A DNA stretch of 64,000 nucleotides from the NCBI RefSeq assembly GCF_001542405.1, contig NZ_LNCD01000120.1, positions 62,001-126,000 of the forward strand, read 5' to 3'. Each line of letters starts with the position of its first letter. Position 1 is the stretch's first letter. This DNA is from Rhizobium altiplani (lineage in GTDB: Bacteria > Pseudomonadota > Alphaproteobacteria > Rhizobiales > Rhizobiaceae). Below are positions 34,917 through 42,679 of the stretch, piece by piece. The translations under genes and the position numbers were made by a program. Below the pieces are notes generated by a model. It saw nothing but the letters and a program-made list of their open reading frames with translations. It had not been told where the DNA came from and searched no databases.

Positions 34917-36215
34917 TCAAAACCGCACGGTGAAGCTCGTTCCCTTGCCGACTTCCGACTTGACGATCAAGCGCGCGCGGTGCCGCGTCAGGATATGCTT
35001 GACGATGGCAAGGCCCAACCCCGTGCCTTTCTTCGAGCGGCTGTCCTCGATGCTCACACGGTAGAAACGCTCGGTCAGTCGCGGCACATGCTCGGCCGGA
35101 ATTCCCGGTCCCTTGTCGACAACCGTGACCTCCACCGGCTCGCCCGGTGCATTCTTCAGGAACACATCGACGGTCTTGCCCTCCTGCCCATATTTGCAGG
35201 CATTTTCCATCAGGTTTTCAAAAACCTGGACCAGTTCGTCGCGGTCGCCAAGCACCTCTGCCTTGCCCAGCGGAAGATGCAGCACGATCTCAACGCCGAC
35301 ATCGTTTGCGAGCGGTGCCAGCGAGTCCCTAACATGGCCGAGAAGTGGAACGAGATCGACCTTCTGATCCGGGGCGATGTGTGACTTGAGTTCCAACCGC
35401 GACAAGGACAGGAGGTCGTCGACAAGACGGCTCATACGAGTGGCCTGATCCAGCATGATGCCGAGAAAGCGCTCCTGCGCCTTGCCGTCATTCTTCGCCG
35501 GGCCCTGGATAGTCTCTATGAAGCCGCGCAGGGACGCGAGTGGCGTGCGCAACTCGTGGCTGGCATTGGCGACGAAATCGGAGCGCATGCGGTCGATGCG
35601 GCGAACCTCGGAAATGTCCCGGAAGGAGAGCACGAAGAAACGCTCATCAGCCGGCTGCTGTTCGTCAAACTCCACGGGGGCGCTGCGGACGATGTAAACG
35701 CGCTCGGATGGTAGGCGTTCGAAGTGCTCGATCTGGTTCGGCGCGTTGGTTGCAATCGTTTCGCTGACCATGTCGAGGATGCCAGGCGAGCGCAGGCGAG
35801 CGGAAATATGCGCACCAATGGCGGCCTCGCCGAAAGCCTTTTCGGCCGCGCGGTTCTGGTAAAGCACCGAGGCATCACCGGAAAGTACCATGACGGGGAT
35901 GTCGAGCGCGGCAAGCGTCGCGGCAACCTCGGCCAAGCGGTTGCCGGGCGCTTCGATAGTCTCGGGAACTGGTTCCAGCTGGACTTTCGGGAGGGCCGCC
36001 GGAACCGTGTGCCACAACGCCGTGATGATCATTAGCAACAGAAGACCGAGCACGACCCACTTGTTTGCGCCTGCAGCCAGAGCAATCAGGGCAATCAGCA
36101 GAGCCACGAGCAGGACGGGACGCTCCTGCCGAATGCGTGCAATCAGGCTTCGTGTCCATGGCGCTTTGTCTTCCAACTGCCCCTCGCGGTTTTCGGCTCG
36201 TACTCTTATCTTCAA
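34917..36215 (-). CDS. phoR: Phosphate regulon sensor histidine kinase PhoR
   Basis: 432 residues, starting at TTG 36215; an upstream in-frame TGA leaves few alternatives. Two closely spaced membrane helices near residues 33-70, a PAS domain (about 95-200), HisKA with the phosphorylated His in FVANASHELRTPLASLRGF near 220, and HATPase boxes NLMENACKYG (N), DKGPGIPAEH (G1) and KGTGLGLAIVKH (G2). It phosphorylates PhoB at low phosphate. A CTGTCAT half-site (36239-36245) lies just before the start. It is divergent from ppk2. Confidence 0.93.
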   Translation of the reverse strand: MKIRVRAENREGQLEDKAPWTRSLIARIRQERPVLLVALLIALIALAAGANKWVVLGLLLLMIITALWHTVPAALPKVQLEPVPETIEAPGNRLAEVAATLAALDIPVMVLSGDASVLYQNRAAEKAFGEAAIGAHISARLRSPGILDMVSETIATNAPNQIEHFERLPSERVYIVRSAPVEFDEQQPADERFFVLSFRDISEVRRIDRMRSDFVANASHELRTPLASLRGFIETIQGPAKNDGKAQERFLGIMLDQATRMSRLVDDLLSLSRLELKSHIAPDQKVDLVPLLGHVRDSLAPLANDVGVEIVLHLPLGKAEVLGDRDELVQVFENLMENACKYGQEGKTVDVFLKNAPGEPVEVTVVDKGPGIPAEHVPRLTERFYRVSIEDSRSKKGTGLGLAIVKHILTRHRARLIVKSEVGKGTSFTVRF

Positions 36216-36380
36216 ACTCTGCCTGATAGCCGTGATTCATGACAGAAGTTTTCGCCTGCACACGACACGCGGAAAGGCTTTGCTGCGAACACACAGAAAT
36301 TTCCACGATCCGTAAGACATTTGATTTTCAACAGGAAATATGGTCGCCTGTATGCGACGAAGTTCACCGGAGAAGAAGCC

Positions 36381-37262
36381 ATGGCCGATGATGTCGAAAG
36401 CAGAGCCGTCGAACTGGACATCCGCGGAGAGAAGCGCGTCTTTGATGTCGACAATCCCGTGCTGCCGGACTGGGTTGACAAGGCGGCTTTGGAATCCGGC
36501 GGCTATCCATACGACAAACACCTCAAGGAAGAACAATACCTTGAGGAACTCAAAAAGCTGCAGATCGAGTTGGTCAAGGTGCAGTTCTGGCTGCAGGCCA
36601 CCGGCAAGCGGGTCATGGCGCTTTTCGAGGGACGGGATGCGGCGGGCAAAGGCGGCGCGATTTCCGCCTCATCGGCGCACATGAATCCCCGCCTTGCCCG
36701 GGCGGTCGCGTTGGCCAAGCCCACCGATCGTGAGGCCGGGCAATGGTATTTCCAGCGCTATGTCGCGCAATTCCCGACCGCGGGCGAGTTCGTGCTCTTC
36801 GACCGGTCCTGGTACAATCGTGCCGGCGTCGAGCCCGTCATGGGCTTCTGCACACACAAGCAATACGAAGATTTCCTGAACCAGGCGCCTCAGCTTGAGA
36901 AGGTCATCGCGCACGAGGGTATCTTCTTCTTCAAGTTCTATCTCGATATCGGCCGCGAGATGCAACTGAAGCGCTTCCACGATCGGCGCCACGACCCGCT
37001 CAAGGTCTGGAAACTGTCGTCGATGGACATCGCAGCGCTGACGAAATGGGGCGACTACAGCGAGAAACGTGACCGGATGCTGAAAGAGACACATACGGAA
37101 TTCGCGCCCTGGACGGTCATTCGTGCCAATGACAAGCGTCGCGCCCGGCTAAACCTGATCCGGCACATGCTGAAGACGATGGATTATGACGGCAAGGACA
37201 AGGATGCCATCGGCAAGCTCGATGACAAGATTATCGGCTCGGGTCCGCATTTCCTGAAATAG
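36381..37262 (+). CDS. ppk2: Polyphosphate kinase 2 (single-domain)
   Basis: 293 residues from ATG 36381 (MADDVESRAVELD), with GGAGAA upstream. PPK2 P-loop fold: Walker A FEGRDAAGKGGAI near residue 80, lid-region Arg residues, and Walker B LFDRSWYNRAGVEPVMGF near 140. It uses inorganic polyphosphate to make GTP or ATP from the diphosphates. Placement divergent from phoR ties it to phosphate metabolism and suggests PhoB control, though I see no good PHO box in the 165-bp gap. A second PPK2 protein is encoded at 42680. Confidence 0.92.
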   Translation: MADDVESRAVELDIRGEKRVFDVDNPVLPDWVDKAALESGGYPYDKHLKEEQYLEELKKLQIELVKVQFWLQATGKRVMALFEGRDAAGKGGAISASSAHMNPRLARAVALAKPTDREAGQWYFQRYVAQFPTAGEFVLFDRSWYNRAGVEPVMGFCTHKQYEDFLNQAPQLEKVIAHEGIFFFKFYLDIGREMQLKRFHDRRHDPLKVWKLSSMDIAALTKWGDYSEKRDRMLKETHTEFAPWTVIRANDKRRARLNLIRHMLKTMDYDGKDKDAIGKLDDKIIGSGPHFLK

Positions 37263-37263
37263 C

Positions 37264-38451
37264 CTATTGCCCCGGCAGGATTCGGATAGCGTAGAGGTTG
37301 ATGCCGCGCGCCTTGCCGTCGACATCGCTGTTGATGATCAGACTTCCGGCGGCGTTCGGCGCCAGCGAGCGATCGAAGCGGACCTGGAGAAGCACATCCG
37401 ACTTCTGCCGGGTGACCGAGAAACGGTGACGGGCGCAGTCGCCGAGCGACTGGAAATCGCATTCCACCGTAACCTGAGTTGGTTCGTCGGACGTCGATTG
37501 CAGCGTGATTGCAATCGTCGAGGACTTGCCGGCCAACTGCTGAAGGACATCGGCGGGAACGCTGATGCTGATATTGCCGTCGCTGTCGTTACTCTGCGAG
37601 ATCAGGCGGACCGCGGTGCCCTCGTTTTCCGCAACATTCTGAATTTCCGCCCGTGCACCGGTCTTGATCTTGTCCGCATTGGACGGCTTGAAAACCTCAA
37701 TCCAGTCGGCGGAGAAGGAGTTCTGCGGGTCGATCGCAACCGGCGTCGCATTGCCGCCTGCGGCACCGCTGTCGCCACTGTTGTCCGCGCCGTCGAAGTC
37801 TTCCGGCTGAGTGCTCGCCGGCGGATTGGCAACGCTTGTATCTCGTTCCGCAGCGGTCTTAAGGACGCCCGAGGTGTATACCCACCACGCACCCATGCCG
37901 ATGAAGGCCAGGAGCACGCAGGCGACAAGCAGTCGGGAGAAAAACTTGCGCGGCTTGCGTCGAACCGCGGCGCGCTCCGGCCGGAAATCCATCTGCGTGG
38001 GCTTTCTCTCCGCCGCTGGCGATTCAGCGACCGGCTCGGCGCCAAGATGATTGCCGCTCCCGGCATGGACGCCGGCGAGGCTGGATTCATCGTCGAAGCG
38101 TGGGTCGGTAACCGAATGCTCACGGGTCTCGCCGCCAATCGAAACGTTCGCGATTTCTTCCTCTGCCACATGATCAGCCGGCCTTGGTACTTCCACCACG
38201 GGGGGAACAGCAACTTGCGGCGGCCCCTGGCGCGGATGAAGGCGTTCGCGCTCCTCCGCTTCGATCATATGGATCGTCGTTTCGAGCCTGTGGCGATGAT
38301 AGGCGACCGCTTCCGTCTCGGTGATGTCCTGCTTGCGGAGACCGGCTTCAAGAGCCTGACGCGCGGACTGATAAATCTTTGCACGGACTTCGGGATTGTC
38401 GCGATCGGCATTGCTGAGCGCCGTTTTGATAGCCGTTTCTAATCCGCTCAC
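37264..38451 (-). CDS. Conserved-looking single-pass membrane protein of unknown function
   Basis: 395 residues from GTG 38451 (VSGLETAIKTALSNAD), with AAAGGA about 8 nt upstream. The cytoplasmic N-terminal helical part (about 1-75) contains RAKIYQSARQALEAGL. A disordered acidic linker follows, then a basic stretch and one membrane helix (about 175-195, LLVACVLLAFIGMGAWWVY). The outside domain is rich in Ser/Asp/Gly and beta-strands, with the Cys pair CDFQSLGDC. I recognise this pattern only as a rhizobial hypothetical. It converges on ppk2 with one base between the stops. Confidence 0.7.
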   Translation of the reverse strand: MSGLETAIKTALSNADRDNPEVRAKIYQSARQALEAGLRKQDITETEAVAYHRHRLETTIHMIEAEERERLHPRQGPPQVAVPPVVEVPRPADHVAEEEIANVSIGGETREHSVTDPRFDDESSLAGVHAGSGNHLGAEPVAESPAAERKPTQMDFRPERAAVRRKPRKFFSRLLVACVLLAFIGMGAWWVYTSGVLKTAAERDTSVANPPASTQPEDFDGADNSGDSGAAGGNATPVAIDPQNSFSADWIEVFKPSNADKIKTGARAEIQNVAENEGTAVRLISQSNDSDGNISISVPADVLQQLAGKSSTIAITLQSTSDEPTQVTVECDFQSLGDCARHRFSVTRQKSDVLLQVRFDRSLAPNAAGSLIINSDVDGKARGINLYAIRILPGQ

Positions 38452-38705
38452 GTCCGGTCCTTTACTCTGAGACTGGGCTTTGTACTTAACAATTCGTAAA
38501 TGCGGTAGCCGCTGCCGCCGCAAATCACAAGCCTCACCCGGTGTCCGGGTTCGCATCGGCAGGGGATAACGCAGGAGACCCTGACCGTCCTATGTCCTTG
38601 CAACAATAGCCGATATTTGAGGAATCGATAGAGCGCACTTTTCCTCTGTCAAAGTCTCTGCTATCACATTGACGTTTTCGTAAACGTCAATTCCTACGGT
38701 GTCCC

Positions 38706-39665
38706 ATGGCCCTGCCTCCGATCCTGACCCAGAATCTCAGATTGCCGGTCGTCGCCTCCCCGCTCTTCATCATTTCGCACCCGGCACTAACGCTGGCGCA
38801 GTGCAAGGCTGGGATCGTTGGCGCCTTCCCGGCCCTGAATGCGCGGCCGGAAAGCCAGCTCGACGAATGGCTCGCCATTATCACCGAGGATCTCGCCGCG
38901 CACAACGCCGCGAACCCCGAACGGCCAGCGGCTCCGTTTGCCGTCAACCAGATCGTCCATATGTCGAACAAGCGGCTGGAGCACGATCTGAGGCTCTGCG
39001 TCAAATATAAGGTGCCGGTTGTCATCTCGTCGCTCGGCGCCGTGCCGGAAGTGAACGCCGCGGTGCACTCCTACGGCGGCATCGTGCTTCACGACGTCAT
39101 CAACAATCGCCATGCGAACTCAGCCATCCGCAAGGGCGCGGACGGGCTGATTGCCGTCGCTGCCGGTGCCGGCGGCCATGCCGGCACGCTTTCGCCGTTC
39201 GCGCTTGTCCAGGAAATCCGCGAATGGTTCGACGGGCCGCTGCTGCTTGCCGGCGCGATAGCCAATGGCGGTGCCATCCTCGCGGCGCAGGCGATGGGCG
39301 CCGACATGGCCTATATCGGCACGCCCTTCATTGCGACCGATGAGGCCCGCGCCTCAGACGCCTACAAGCAGGCGATTGTCGACGGCATTGCGAACGACAT
39401 CGTCTATTCCAACTACTTCACCGGCGTGCATGGCAATTATCTCAAGCCGTCGGTGAAGGCCGTCGGCCTCGACCCCGACAATCTGCCGGTCGCCGATCCC
39501 TCGAAAATGGATTTCGAACAGGCCGTCGGCGGTGCCAAGGCATGGAAGGACATTTGGGGCAGCGGACAAGGCATCGGCGTCATCAAGGCGATCGAACCAG
39601 TCGGCAAGCTCGTCGACCGGCTGGAAGCCGAATATGCGGCTGCCCGGAGGCGGCTGTCAGTCTAG
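38706..39665 (+). CDS. Nitronate monooxygenase-like flavoenzyme (NPD family)
   Basis: 319-residue TIM-barrel FMN protein. Motifs of the 2-nitropropane dioxygenase/enoyl-reductase FabK-like family: PVVASPLFIISHPALTLAQ at the N-terminus, AAGAGGHAGTLSPFALV (flavin-binding, with the His), and LLAGAIANGGAILAAQAMGAD near the phosphate-binding site. It oxidises nitronates or acts as an NAD(P)H-dependent flavin reductase; the substrate is uncertain. Single gene upstream of tRNA-Thr. Confidence 0.85.
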   Translation: MALPPILTQNLRLPVVASPLFIISHPALTLAQCKAGIVGAFPALNARPESQLDEWLAIITEDLAAHNAANPERPAAPFAVNQIVHMSNKRLEHDLRLCVKYKVPVVISSLGAVPEVNAAVHSYGGIVLHDVINNRHANSAIRKGADGLIAVAAGAGGHAGTLSPFALVQEIREWFDGPLLLAGAIANGGAILAAQAMGADMAYIGTPFIATDEARASDAYKQAIVDGIANDIVYSNYFTGVHGNYLKPSVKAVGLDPDNLPVADPSKMDFEQAVGGAKAWKDIWGSGQGIGVIKAIEPVGKLVDRLEAEYAAARRRLSV

Positions 39666-39793
39666 AGATCGGCGGCGGATTTCCACAGCACCGTTCTTTT
39701 TTGCCGAAGAGCCGACAGGGCGCTTGAAATCTTCAAACAATGCCTGTATCAGCCCATGCAAATCGCGGGCCGCATGGTTCGGCCGCAGGGATT

Positions 39794-39869
39794 GCCGCTT
39801 TAGCTCAGTCGGTAGAGCACATCATTCGTAATGATGGGGTCACGTGTTCGAGTCACGTAAGCGGCACCA
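39794..39869 (+). tRNA. tRNA-Thr (anticodon CGT)
   Basis: Cloverleaf from GCCGCTTTAGCTCAGTCGG to GTAAGCGGCACCA: 7-bp acceptor stem GCCGCTT/AAGCGGC, anticodon loop TTCGTAA (anticodon CGT, reading ACG), T-loop GTTCGAGTC, CCA encoded. Its 3' end is the left attachment site of the island that follows. Confidence 0.96.
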
Positions 39870-39871
39870 TT
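39856..39871 (+). repeat. Left attachment site (attL) in tRNA-Thr 3' end
   Basis: CGTAAGCGGCACCATT: the 3' acceptor strand, CCA and two following bases of tRNA-Thr. Identical to 42464-42479. Confidence 0.78.
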
Positions 39872-39964
39872 CTTTCCTCGATAAATCAAATAGTTATCAA
39901 GGGTCGCGCTCCACCAAGCCCGTTGCAATTCATCGCTGTCACACCACGGTCACAGCATGAGGTT

Positions 39965-40189
39965 TTGCAATGGGCGACCATCCGTAGGCGCAATGGAAAG
40001 TATCAGGTGCAGGTCCGCGTTCAGGGCTGCGCCCCACTCTACAAGACATACAGGCGCCTCGAAGACGCAAAGACTTGGGCACAGCTCACGGAGGTTGAGG
40101 CCGAGCAAATCGGCTTGCCCGCAGATCCCCGCACCGCCGGAACCCGATCCCGTCGACCTTATGAGGCCCCTTTCCGGTCGGACTCATGA
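39965..40189 (+). pseudogene. Tyrosine integrase, N-terminal fragment
   Basis: Reading from TTG 39965, the frame gives the Arm-type DNA-binding N-terminus of a phage/island integrase: WATIRRRNGKYQVQVRVQG, then KTYRRLEDAKTWAQLTEVEA and GLPADPR. After that, likeness stops and the frame closes at 40189, with no catalytic domain (no R...HxxR...Y) anywhere downstream. An upstream extension is open but lacks a start codon of its own with a ribosome site. This is the remnant of the enzyme that inserted the island at tRNA-Thr, 95 bp away. Confidence 0.7.
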
Positions 40190-40330
40190 AGATGTGGCCC
40201 ATCGCCAGAAAGGTCGGCTTGCCGAGGAACGACACGCCCGACGTCTTGACGAGATTGATCCAGATCCAGAACCAACAATGGTCTAGCTGGCCTCAAATGG
40301 GCGGCATAGCTGGGCCGAACCCGCAGGATC

Positions 40331-40377
40331 GGGAGAGAAGCTCAGGCGTTGCCTCCGAAGAGCTAAGCTTCTCTCCC
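40331..40377. repeat. 12-bp perfect inverted repeat in a gene-free stretch
   Basis: GGGAGAGAAGCT (40331-40342) and AGCTTCTCTCCC (40366-40377), 23-nt loop that itself has GGC-GTT-GCC. No T-run on either side, so not a simple terminator. It lies in 40190-40644, where I see no gene; it could be an island regulatory or transfer-related hairpin, or the footprint of a lost element. Confidence 0.55.
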
Positions 40378-40644
40378 TCTGGCATTCGAGATTTCGTCCT
40401 GTACAGGATGCTCGGTCCCCGCTGCGCCCTGTTTAAGCCGCACCGTTCGGTTTGCCATGCGGGAACATTAGCGATCCCGGAAATAATTGAAACAAGTTTC
40501 TGAGGTGCGTGAAGGACGACTCCTACGGCAGAGACGGCGGAGGTTGACGCACTGCCAGATCGAGGAGGCTGAAGATATGGTTGACCTGCCGAACTGGCAG
40601 TACATCATAGGCCATGTTGTCGGTGCTTTACGAGGATGTGAGCA

Positions 40645-40860
40645 ATGACCCCTGCCCGTTTCACGGAATGCCTTCTTCATATCCGGTGGACGCCGATCAA
40701 TCTGGCATCGGCCCTGCAATGCGACCTTTCATGGGTGGAAGCGCTGGAGGCCGGGAACGCTGAAGTTCCAGCTGGCTTGGCCTCGTGGCTCGAAACGCTT
40801 GCTCAAGCTCACGAGGCGCTTCCTCCGCCGACCACATATCGCGGCAAACACTCGGAATGA
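40645..40860 (+). CDS. Small helix-turn-helix-like protein (71 aa)
   Basis: ATG at 40645 with ACGAGG about 10 nt upstream. The 71-residue product has a Cro/XRE-like pattern: RFTECLLHIRWTPINLASAL then LSWVEALEAGNAEVP, as in small rhizobial DNA-binding proteins that occur next to mobile DNA. No other domain. It may be a leftover island regulator. DNA binding is inferred from the helix pattern only; the sequence looks intact. Confidence 0.6.
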   Translation: MTPARFTECLLHIRWTPINLASALQCDLSWVEALEAGNAEVPAGLASWLETLAQAHEALPPPTTYRGKHSE

Positions 40861-40949
40861 CCCGCTACCCTGCAAAGCATTAAGTTCGCGGACGACGTCG
40901 GCGGACCGAAGATCAACTGGCAACCGTCCCGCGGCGGGCGTATGATAAT

Positions 40950-41074
40950 CGTGTTACCCGTGGGAGCGTACACCGGCGGGTGGCTCCGCGGTGGCCCTGA
41001 GGTTTATGGCAGCCCACCAGCACGCCCCCAGGGTCTTCGCTGAGTGTCGAACCAGCAGTGGGGGCCTTTTCTTT
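40950..41074 (+). ncRNA. Candidate structured small RNA with its own terminator
   Basis: Gene-free sequence with nested complementary arms: ACCCG/CGGGT, GGAGC/GCTCC, GTGG/CCAC and CCCTG/CAGGG. It ends in GCCCCCA (41024-41030) pairing with TGGGGGC (41059-41065) and TTTTCTTT. A -10-like TATGAT (40941-40946) with CTGGCA 18 nt before it could start the transcript near 40953. I recognise no RNA family. All pairing was done by eye. Confidence 0.4.
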
Positions 41075-41284
41075 AATATTAGTCATTCCGTAAATACTAA
41101 ATTAACCCTGAACTCTTAGCTTCCGGCACGTTGCTTTTGGAGCCAGGACCCCAGCCCCTCCAGAGCAATGGGGTGTGCGGTTGGGGCTCAAGGCGAATTT
41201 GCTTCGACCGCGCGCCCTCAATGCTCTTGTCCGAGCTGTCATCGAAATCGACCTTGATGCCGTGACCCGTTTCCAGGGAGATAG

Positions 41285-41516
41285 AACCCCGGATCTCTGC
41301 ACTACGCCCCGTACCGCGTCGATATTCAGGTAAAGTGCCATGGCTGCGGGACACAGCGACCATTCGACAGAAACGGATCGATTGAGGCAGGCGTATATTG
41401 CCGAGATCCAACCTCGGTTGAAGTGCTCCGTGTGTGGAGCGAATGGCGGGGGAAATGCTGTTCGGGCAATACGCAGTGAGGAGGAGCCGCGAATCGCTTC
41501 GAGATCCCCAGCATGA
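41285..41516 (+). pseudogene. Small zinc-ribbon protein gene with a one-base frameshift
   Basis: The first frame (from 41285) reads YRVDIQVKCHGCG. After one base shift at about 41347-41352 the next frame goes on with HSDHSTETDRLRQAYIAEIQ and PRLKCSVCGANGGG. Together they make the two CxxC knuckles of a short zinc-ribbon protein. The second frame alone has an ATG at 41340 and could give a 58-residue product with one CxxC. Its TGA overlaps the ATG of the next small frame (ATGA). A minus-strand frame over 41097-41411 is less convincing. Confidence 0.4.
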
Positions 41517-41602
41517 TATTCGCCTTCCTCCTCGTCGTCGGCGCTTTAGCCTTGATCTGGATAGCCTTCTGGATGCTGGGAGCGTGGGTGTTTGGAGGAT
41601 GA
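41513..41602 (+). CDS. 29-residue hydrophobic microprotein
   Basis: Starts with ATG overlapping the stop of the zinc-ribbon frame (ATGA) and ends at TGA 41602. The product is almost one membrane helix: MIFAFLLVVGALALIWIAF followed by WMLGAWVFGG. No independent strong ribosome site; translation would depend on coupling. Too short for family recognition. Real use is uncertain. Confidence 0.35.
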   Translation: MIFAFLLVVGALALIWIAFWMLGAWVFGG

Positions 41603-41862
41603 GATGTCAACTCCTTTGAGAGATCCGACGGCGTGCATTTTTCTGCTGACTAATATTAGTGGTTGCTGTAACGTCGCTGGCGCCTCCCATGGAGCGGCCA
41701 GGAGGTTTCCGTGGCTGGCTGGATGGCCCCCTCCCATGTCGCTCGGTCTGACATCATCAGTTCATACACGGCTGGCACCATGGGTGGTCCGTTTATAGCG
41801 GCCTGACTGCGTGTATGTGGTGGTCGCCGTTGCTGACAACCGCCATCCGAGGGAGAATGCCA

Positions 41863-42120
41863 ATGAACCGCACTCTCATGGCTGCAACGACAGCCGCATT
41901 CTTTTGTCTTTCGACCTTCGCGCCAGGTACGGCCGCCCCTGTTTCATCGGCTGCTTCAAAGCAACCCGACCCGAAGGCCGTGAGCAACCAAAACGCCGCG
42001 CCCACCACGCAGCCGACCAATCGCTTTCTTACTCCCCGAATGATGGACCGCAAGCGCCCGATGAACCCGGTCTGTGACCATGGGTTTAAACCCGGCGCCC
42101 CTTCAAACTGTCATTACTGA
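41863..42120 (+). CDS. Small secreted protein of unknown function (85 aa)
   Basis: ATG 41863 with GGGAGA 9 nt upstream. The signal peptide runs MNRTLMAATTAAFFCLSTFA to about GTAAP. The mature part is about 60 residues, rich in Pro, Asn, Gln and Lys, ending NPVCDHGFKPGAPSNCHY with two Cys that could pair. No family recognised. It lies within the island, so gene transfer is likely. Confidence 0.5.
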   Translation: MNRTLMAATTAAFFCLSTFAPGTAAPVSSAASKQPDPKAVSNQNAAPTTQPTNRFLTPRMMDRKRPMNPVCDHGFKPGAPSNCHY

Positions 42121-42197
42121 CGTCGCTGGCGATCAAAGCCCAGCGAGGTTCTAACACCTGCCGTATTCTGCCGACGGTGAACCGGAGGGATGGTCAC

Positions 42198-42530
42198 ATG
42201 TCCAATCACTCACGCGACAAATACCCGAGACAGCAGCAGGTGGATCAGCGGCAGCGGGTGCAGGACCAAAAGCAGCGCCAGCAACAGCAGATCGAGGAGA
42301 AGTCACTCTCCACGAACTCTCTCAACGATAAGCTCGCGGTAGCCGGCAATTCCACACCCACTCAAGGTAACGCAGGAAACAGGGCCAACAAGAGCACCGC
42401 GCAGCCCGTGGCCGATCCTTCCGACCAATGGACATGGGCCACCGCTCTGAGCATCGCTTCGAGCGTAAGCGGCACCATTTCTCTCAGACAAATCAATTGT
42501 ATGCCGGCCTGGAATAGGGGACTGCGGTAG
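42198..42530 (+). CDS. Gln-rich small protein, 3' end crossing the right att site
   Basis: ATG 42198 preceded by GGAGGGATGG. The 110-residue product is hydrophilic: residues 10-35 are largely Gln/Arg/Asp, with QKQRQQQQIEEK. A hydrophobic WTWATALSIASSVSG stretch follows. The 16-bp att repeat encodes the VSGTI part, so the last 17 or so codons lie outside the island and are probably a chance fusion made by integration. Function unknown; may not be expressed. Confidence 0.4.
   Translation: MSNHSRDKYPRQQQVDQRQRVQDQKQRQQQQIEEKSLSTNSLNDKLAVAGNSTPTQGNAGNRANKSTAQPVADPSDQWTWATALSIASSVSGTISLRQINCMPAWNRGLR
42464..42479 (+). repeat. Right attachment site (attR), copy of tRNA-Thr 3' end
   Basis: CGTAAGCGGCACCATT, identical over 16 bp to the 3' end of tRNA-Thr at 39856-39871, same orientation. 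Beyond it the flanks resemble each other only partly (CTTTCCTCGATAAATCA versus TCTCTCAGACAAATCA). Confidence 0.75.
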
Positions 42531-42679
42531 TGATCCGAAAAAATGTCGTTGGGTCGCCAAGCCCCACACAGCACCATGTTTTCGTTCAGCGACAACGTGT
42601 GGCGACGCTCCCCGATTGACATTGGTTGCAAGCGCGAGCCTTCTTCTCCTGTGACGATCGTTCTTCCGGAGAAGCGTCA

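Larger units (their letters stand above)
39856..42479. mobile_element. Decayed tRNA-Thr-integrated genomic island remnant (about 2.6 kb)
   Basis: The segment lies between two exact copies of a 16-bp sequence, one being the 3' end of tRNA-Thr. It begins with an integrase N-terminal fragment just inside the tRNA end, the usual order for tyrosine-integrase islands. The interior has short orphan genes, frameshifts, long non-coding stretches and no complete mobility gene. It is therefore fixed. The 16-bp match, 2.6 kb apart, is very unlikely by chance. Whether a larger island once lay here cannot be told from this window. Confidence 0.75.

Noticed and set aside
40186..40503. Plus-strand frame after the integrase fragment, as a continuation of the integrase
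   Set aside because: It has no catalytic integrase motifs, no ribosome site, and spans the large inverted repeat.
41097..41411. Minus-strand frame of 104 codons in the island
   Set aside because: No ribosome site or family likeness, and it runs antisense to the CxxC-CxxC reading on the plus strand.
42643..42674. CTTCTCC/GGAGAAG inverted repeat before the second PPK2 gene
   Set aside because: Seven bases only, and pyrimidine tracts pairing with a Shine-Dalgarno sequence are expected often by chance.
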